A stretch of 64,000 nucleotides of DNA, taken from assembly GCA_002363865.1 (NCBI GenBank), contig DEWY01000006.1, positions 186,001 to 250,000 of the forward strand. Reading direction: 5' to 3'. The translations under genes were made by a program, and so were the position numbers. This document shows, in pieces, positions 61,965-64,000 of this stretch. The DNA comes from Caulobacteraceae bacterium UBA3198 (GTDB lineage Bacteria; Pseudomonadota; Alphaproteobacteria; Caulobacterales; Caulobacteraceae). How positions within the stretch are numbered: position 1 is the stretch's first letter; the number at the start of each line of letters is the position of its first letter. The notes beneath the pieces were generated by a model. It was not told the DNA's origin. It made no database searches and worked only from the letters and a program-made list of their open reading frames with translations.

Positions 61965-62444
61965 GATCAACGCACCATGCGCATCGCCCTGCGCGCCGCG
62001 CAAGACGCCGCCGCACGCGGGGAAACCCCTGTGGGCGCCTGTGTGGTCGATCCGGCCACCGGCGAGGTGATCGCCATCGGCGCCAACGGCCCCATCGGGA
62101 CCCATGATCCCACCGCCCACGCCGAGATCGTCGCCCTGCGCGAGGCCGCCCGCAAGCTGGGTAACTACCGGCTGACCGGCCTGACCCTGGTGGTCACGCT
62201 GGAGCCCTGCGCCATGTGCGCCGGCGCGATCAGCCACGCCCGCATCGGCCGCCTGGTGTTCGGCGCCGACGACCCCAAGGGCGGGGCCATCCTGCATGGG
62301 CCGAGATACTTCGAGCAGCCCACCTGCCACTGGCGGCCTGAGGTCACGGGTGGGATCCTGGCGGCGGAAAGCGCCGACCTGCTCCGCAGCTTCTTCCGCG
62401 CCCGGAGGGGCAAGCCTGCGCCGGGAGCGCCCGAGACGGCTTAG
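61956..62444 (+). CDS. tadA: tRNA-specific adenosine deaminase TadA
   Basis: About 162 residues of the zinc deaminase that converts A34 to inosine in tRNA-Arg(ACG). Zinc ligands and the catalytic Glu are in TAHAEIVALREA (HAE) and TLEPCAMCAGAI (PCxxC), followed by FGADDPKGGAI and the FRARRG tail. I start at a GTG (61956), which gives the usual seven residues before MRIALRAA; the ATG at 61977 is the other choice. The start overlaps that of the divergent rluB-type gene by nine bases. Confidence 0.93.
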   Translation: MDHDQRTMRIALRAAQDAAARGETPVGACVVDPATGEVIAIGANGPIGTHDPTAHAEIVALREAARKLGNYRLTGLTLVVTLEPCAMCAGAISHARIGRLVFGADDPKGGAILHGPRYFEQPTCHWRPEVTGGILAAESADLLRSFFRARRGKPAPGAPETA

Positions 62445-62524
62445 GCGCCGCCCACCTTGCCAAGGCCCCCTGCCCGGTCGGATGATGGCTCCCATAAGAA
62501 TTCGAACATTTTAGGGAGACGACC

Positions 62525-63400
62525 ATGGGATTGCTCGACGGAAAAGTGGCCATCGTGACCGGGGCCGGCGGCGGCCTGGGCGAGGCCTACGCCAAGCTGT
62601 TCGCCAAGGAAGGCGCCAAGGTGGTGGTCAATGACCTGGGCGGAACCCGCGACGGGTCGGGCGCCGACCGCAGCGCCGCCCAGAAGGTGGTCGACGAGAT
62701 CAAGGAAGCCGGCGGCGAGGCCGTGGCCAATGGGGACGATGTCTCCACCGTCGAAGGCGGCGAGAACATCCTCAAGACCGCCCTGGACGCTTACGGCAAG
62801 ATAGACATCCTGGTCTGCAACGCCGGCATCCTGCGCGACAAGACCTTCGCCAATACGTCTGAGGCCGACTGGGACCTGGTGGTGAAGGTGCACCTGAAGG
62901 GCACCTATTGCTGCGCCTGGCCGGTGTGGAAGTGGATGAAGGACAACAATCATCCCGGCGTCATGGTGCTGACCTCGTCCACCTCGGGCCTCTATGGCAA
63001 TTTCGGCCAGGCCAATTACGGGGCGGCCAAGGCGGGCATCTACGGCCTGATGCGCGTGCTCTCCATCGAGGGCCGCAAGTACGGCATCCGCGTCATGGGC
63101 CTGGCGCCGGGCGCCTTCACTCGCATGACCGCCGACCTGCCTGGCCGCCAGGGCAAGGAGCCCGATCCCATGAGCCTGCCCGAGAACATCGCGCCCGGCG
63201 TGCTCTACATGGTCTCCGACCTGGCCGCCGACCATTCGGGCAAGGTGCTGGGGGTCTCGTCCCGCGGGGTGCGCGAGATCAAGATGGTGCAGACCGACGG
63301 CTTCAACCCGGGCAAGCCCTACACCGCCCAGGACGTGGCCAAACATGCCGAAGAGGTCTTCTTCCCGGCCGAAGCTGAACGCACCGCCGCCAGCGCTTAG
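62525..63400 (+). CDS. SDR of the multifunctional-enzyme (3R)-hydroxyacyl-CoA dehydrogenase type
   Basis: A 291-residue SDR: TGAGGGLGEAYAKLFAKEGAKVVVNDLGGTRDG (Asp for NAD after beta-2), CNAGILRDKTFANTSEADWD, the catalytic Ser in LTSSTSGLYGNFGQ and YGAAK. The LGGTRDGSGADRSAA insertion and LRDK motif resemble the dehydrogenase domain of peroxisomal MFE-2. That suggests (3R)-hydroxyacyl-CoA oxidation, possibly with the MaoC-type hydratase encoded at 49074-49496. GGGAGACGACC precedes the ATG. Confidence 0.85.
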   Translation: MGLLDGKVAIVTGAGGGLGEAYAKLFAKEGAKVVVNDLGGTRDGSGADRSAAQKVVDEIKEAGGEAVANGDDVSTVEGGENILKTALDAYGKIDILVCNAGILRDKTFANTSEADWDLVVKVHLKGTYCCAWPVWKWMKDNNHPGVMVLTSSTSGLYGNFGQANYGAAKAGIYGLMRVLSIEGRKYGIRVMGLAPGAFTRMTADLPGRQGKEPDPMSLPENIAPGVLYMVSDLAADHSGKVLGVSSRGVREIKMVQTDGFNPGKPYTAQDVAKHAEEVFFPAEAERTAASA

Positions 63401-63416
63401 GCTCGGCTCCCCACGT

Positions 63417-63506
63417 CCCGTCATGGTCGGGCTTGACCCGACCATCCATGAACACTGGCTCGCTCCAGTGTGCATGGGCCCTCGGATCAAGTCCGAGGGC
63501 GACGGG
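63417..63506. repeat. 90-bp cloverleaf palindromic element
   Basis: An outer stem CCCGTC (63417-63422)/GACGGG (63501-63506) encloses three hairpins. They are ATGGTCGGG/CCCGACCAT (63423-63445), CCATG-ACACTGG/CCAGTGT-CATGG (63446-63477) and GCCCTCGGA/TCCGAGGGC (63478-63500). The hairpin cores with CTTGACCC and ATCAAGTCCGAG are of the kind I recall as dispersed intergenic repeats in Caulobacterales and other alphaproteobacteria. It lies between two convergent genes, where it may also stop transcription. Confidence 0.7.
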
Positions 63507-63519
63507 GGCGGGGTTTCGC

Positions 63520-64000
63520 TCAGTACCCCGCCAACCGCGCATCCAGCCGGGCCCGGACCTCTGGCCACTCCTCGGCCAGGATGGAGAAGACCACCGTGTC
63601 GCGGATGCGGCCGGTCCAGACGACGCGGTGCTGGCGCAGGACGCCTTCCTGCACGGCGCCCAGCTTCAGGACCGCGGCCCGAGAGCGGTGGTTGATGGCG
63701 TCGACGTTCAACTGCACCCGCCGGGCGCCGGCCGCAAAGGCATGGTCCAGCATCAGCCGCTTGGCCGCCGGGTTCACCGGCCCGCCGCGATGGTCTGGAT
63801 GGTAGTAGGTGCCGCCGATCTCCACCGAGGCGTTGACGGGATCGGGGCCGATATAGCTGGTCATGCCGACGCAGACCTCGCCCACCAGGACGGCGAAGGG
63901 GATCCAGCTGCCGTCAGCGGCCTGGGTCATCATCCGGTCCCAGCCGGCGTCGAAATGCTCCGGCGCCATGGAGTGGGGATAGAGATCGCGCCACACAGGC
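63520..64000 (-). CDS. GNAT acetyltransferase (N-terminus beyond the window)
   Basis: At least 158 residues of a RimJ/RimL-like acetyltransferase with VEIGGTYYHPDHRGGPVNPAAKRLMLDHAF (acetyl-CoA site) and NHRSRAAVLKLGAVQEGVLRQH. The frame stays open to the right edge, and the visible part lacks the expected first ~40 residues, so the gene almost certainly continues beyond 64000. A methionine codon at 63994-63996 is probably internal. Confidence 0.8.
   Translation of the reverse strand, partial: PVWRDLYPHSMAPEHFDAGWDRMMTQAADGSWIPFAVLVGEVCVGMTSYIGPDPVNASVEIGGTYYHPDHRGGPVNPAAKRLMLDHAFAAGARRVQLNVDAINHRSRAAVLKLGAVQEGVLRQHRVVWTGRIRDTVVFSILAEEWPEVRARLDARLAGY

Overview
The window is a gene-dense, very GC-rich chromosomal segment of an alphaproteobacterium, most likely of the Caulobacteraceae (Caulobacter/Phenylobacterium type). 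I base this on several Caulobacter-type cell-cycle and polarity genes: a TacA-like sigma-54 response regulator next to the nucleoid protein GapR, the ClpXP adaptor CpdR, and the flagellar positioning protein TipF. Other support comes from an unlinked motA, a large TonB-dependent receptor, a DUF3035/BamF-type lipoprotein and a suhB/alpha-r8-type small RNA. I see no prophage, insertion sequence, CRISPR array or rRNA operon. Base composition and coding style look uniform, so this reads as core chromosome with a few accessory systems.

Layout. 1-5.3 kb: thioesterase, oligoendopeptidase, lipoprotein quinohemoprotein dehydrogenase, membrane protein. 5.4-8.4 kb: tacA, gapR, HAD phosphatase, rpmJ. 8.6-12.6 kb: a short-chain dehydrogenase, then a minus-strand PepSY-DUF2271-DUF4198-ApbE operon behind a Fur-like box. 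The DUF2271 protein carries a perfect ApbE flavinylation motif, so I read this as an iron-linked flavinylated redox system; a candidate small RNA lies on the other side of the box. 12.8-19.3 kb: lytic transglycosylase, MFS exporter, motA, small lipoproteins, mnmC. 19.4-25.3 kb: TonB-dependent receptor with a hairpin leader, acetyltransferase, tRNA-Val, cpdR, N-formylglutamate amidohydrolase, suhB-type sRNA. 25.5-43.3 kb: typA and a mixed set of metabolic enzymes, with paired extensin-like proteins, a ClpP paralogue with a changed triad, a Rieske oxygenase, an acyl-CoA dehydrogenase with two TetR regulators, a HIG1 protein and a cobalamin adenosyltransferase.

43.7-64 kb: etfBA and 3-hydroxyacyl-CoA dehydrogenase (fatty acid oxidation and electron transfer), tipF, a HAD hydrolase, a MaoC hydratase, then ribF-ileS-lspA-bamF (FAD synthesis, translation, lipoprotein processing). 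After these come mutL, a hybrid histidine kinase, a solitary YjhX-family toxin-like gene, rsmD, a pseudouridine synthase with a long disordered tail, tadA, and a short-chain dehydrogenase followed by a 90-bp cloverleaf repeat.

Functional links. RibF supplies the FAD used by EtfBA and the acyl-CoA dehydrogenase and is the source of the FMN moiety that ApbE transfers. LspA would process the many small lipoproteins seen here. TacA, CpdR, GapR and TipF are all expected to act in the asymmetric division cycle. All assignments come from reading the sequence and from memory of protein families; no database search was run.
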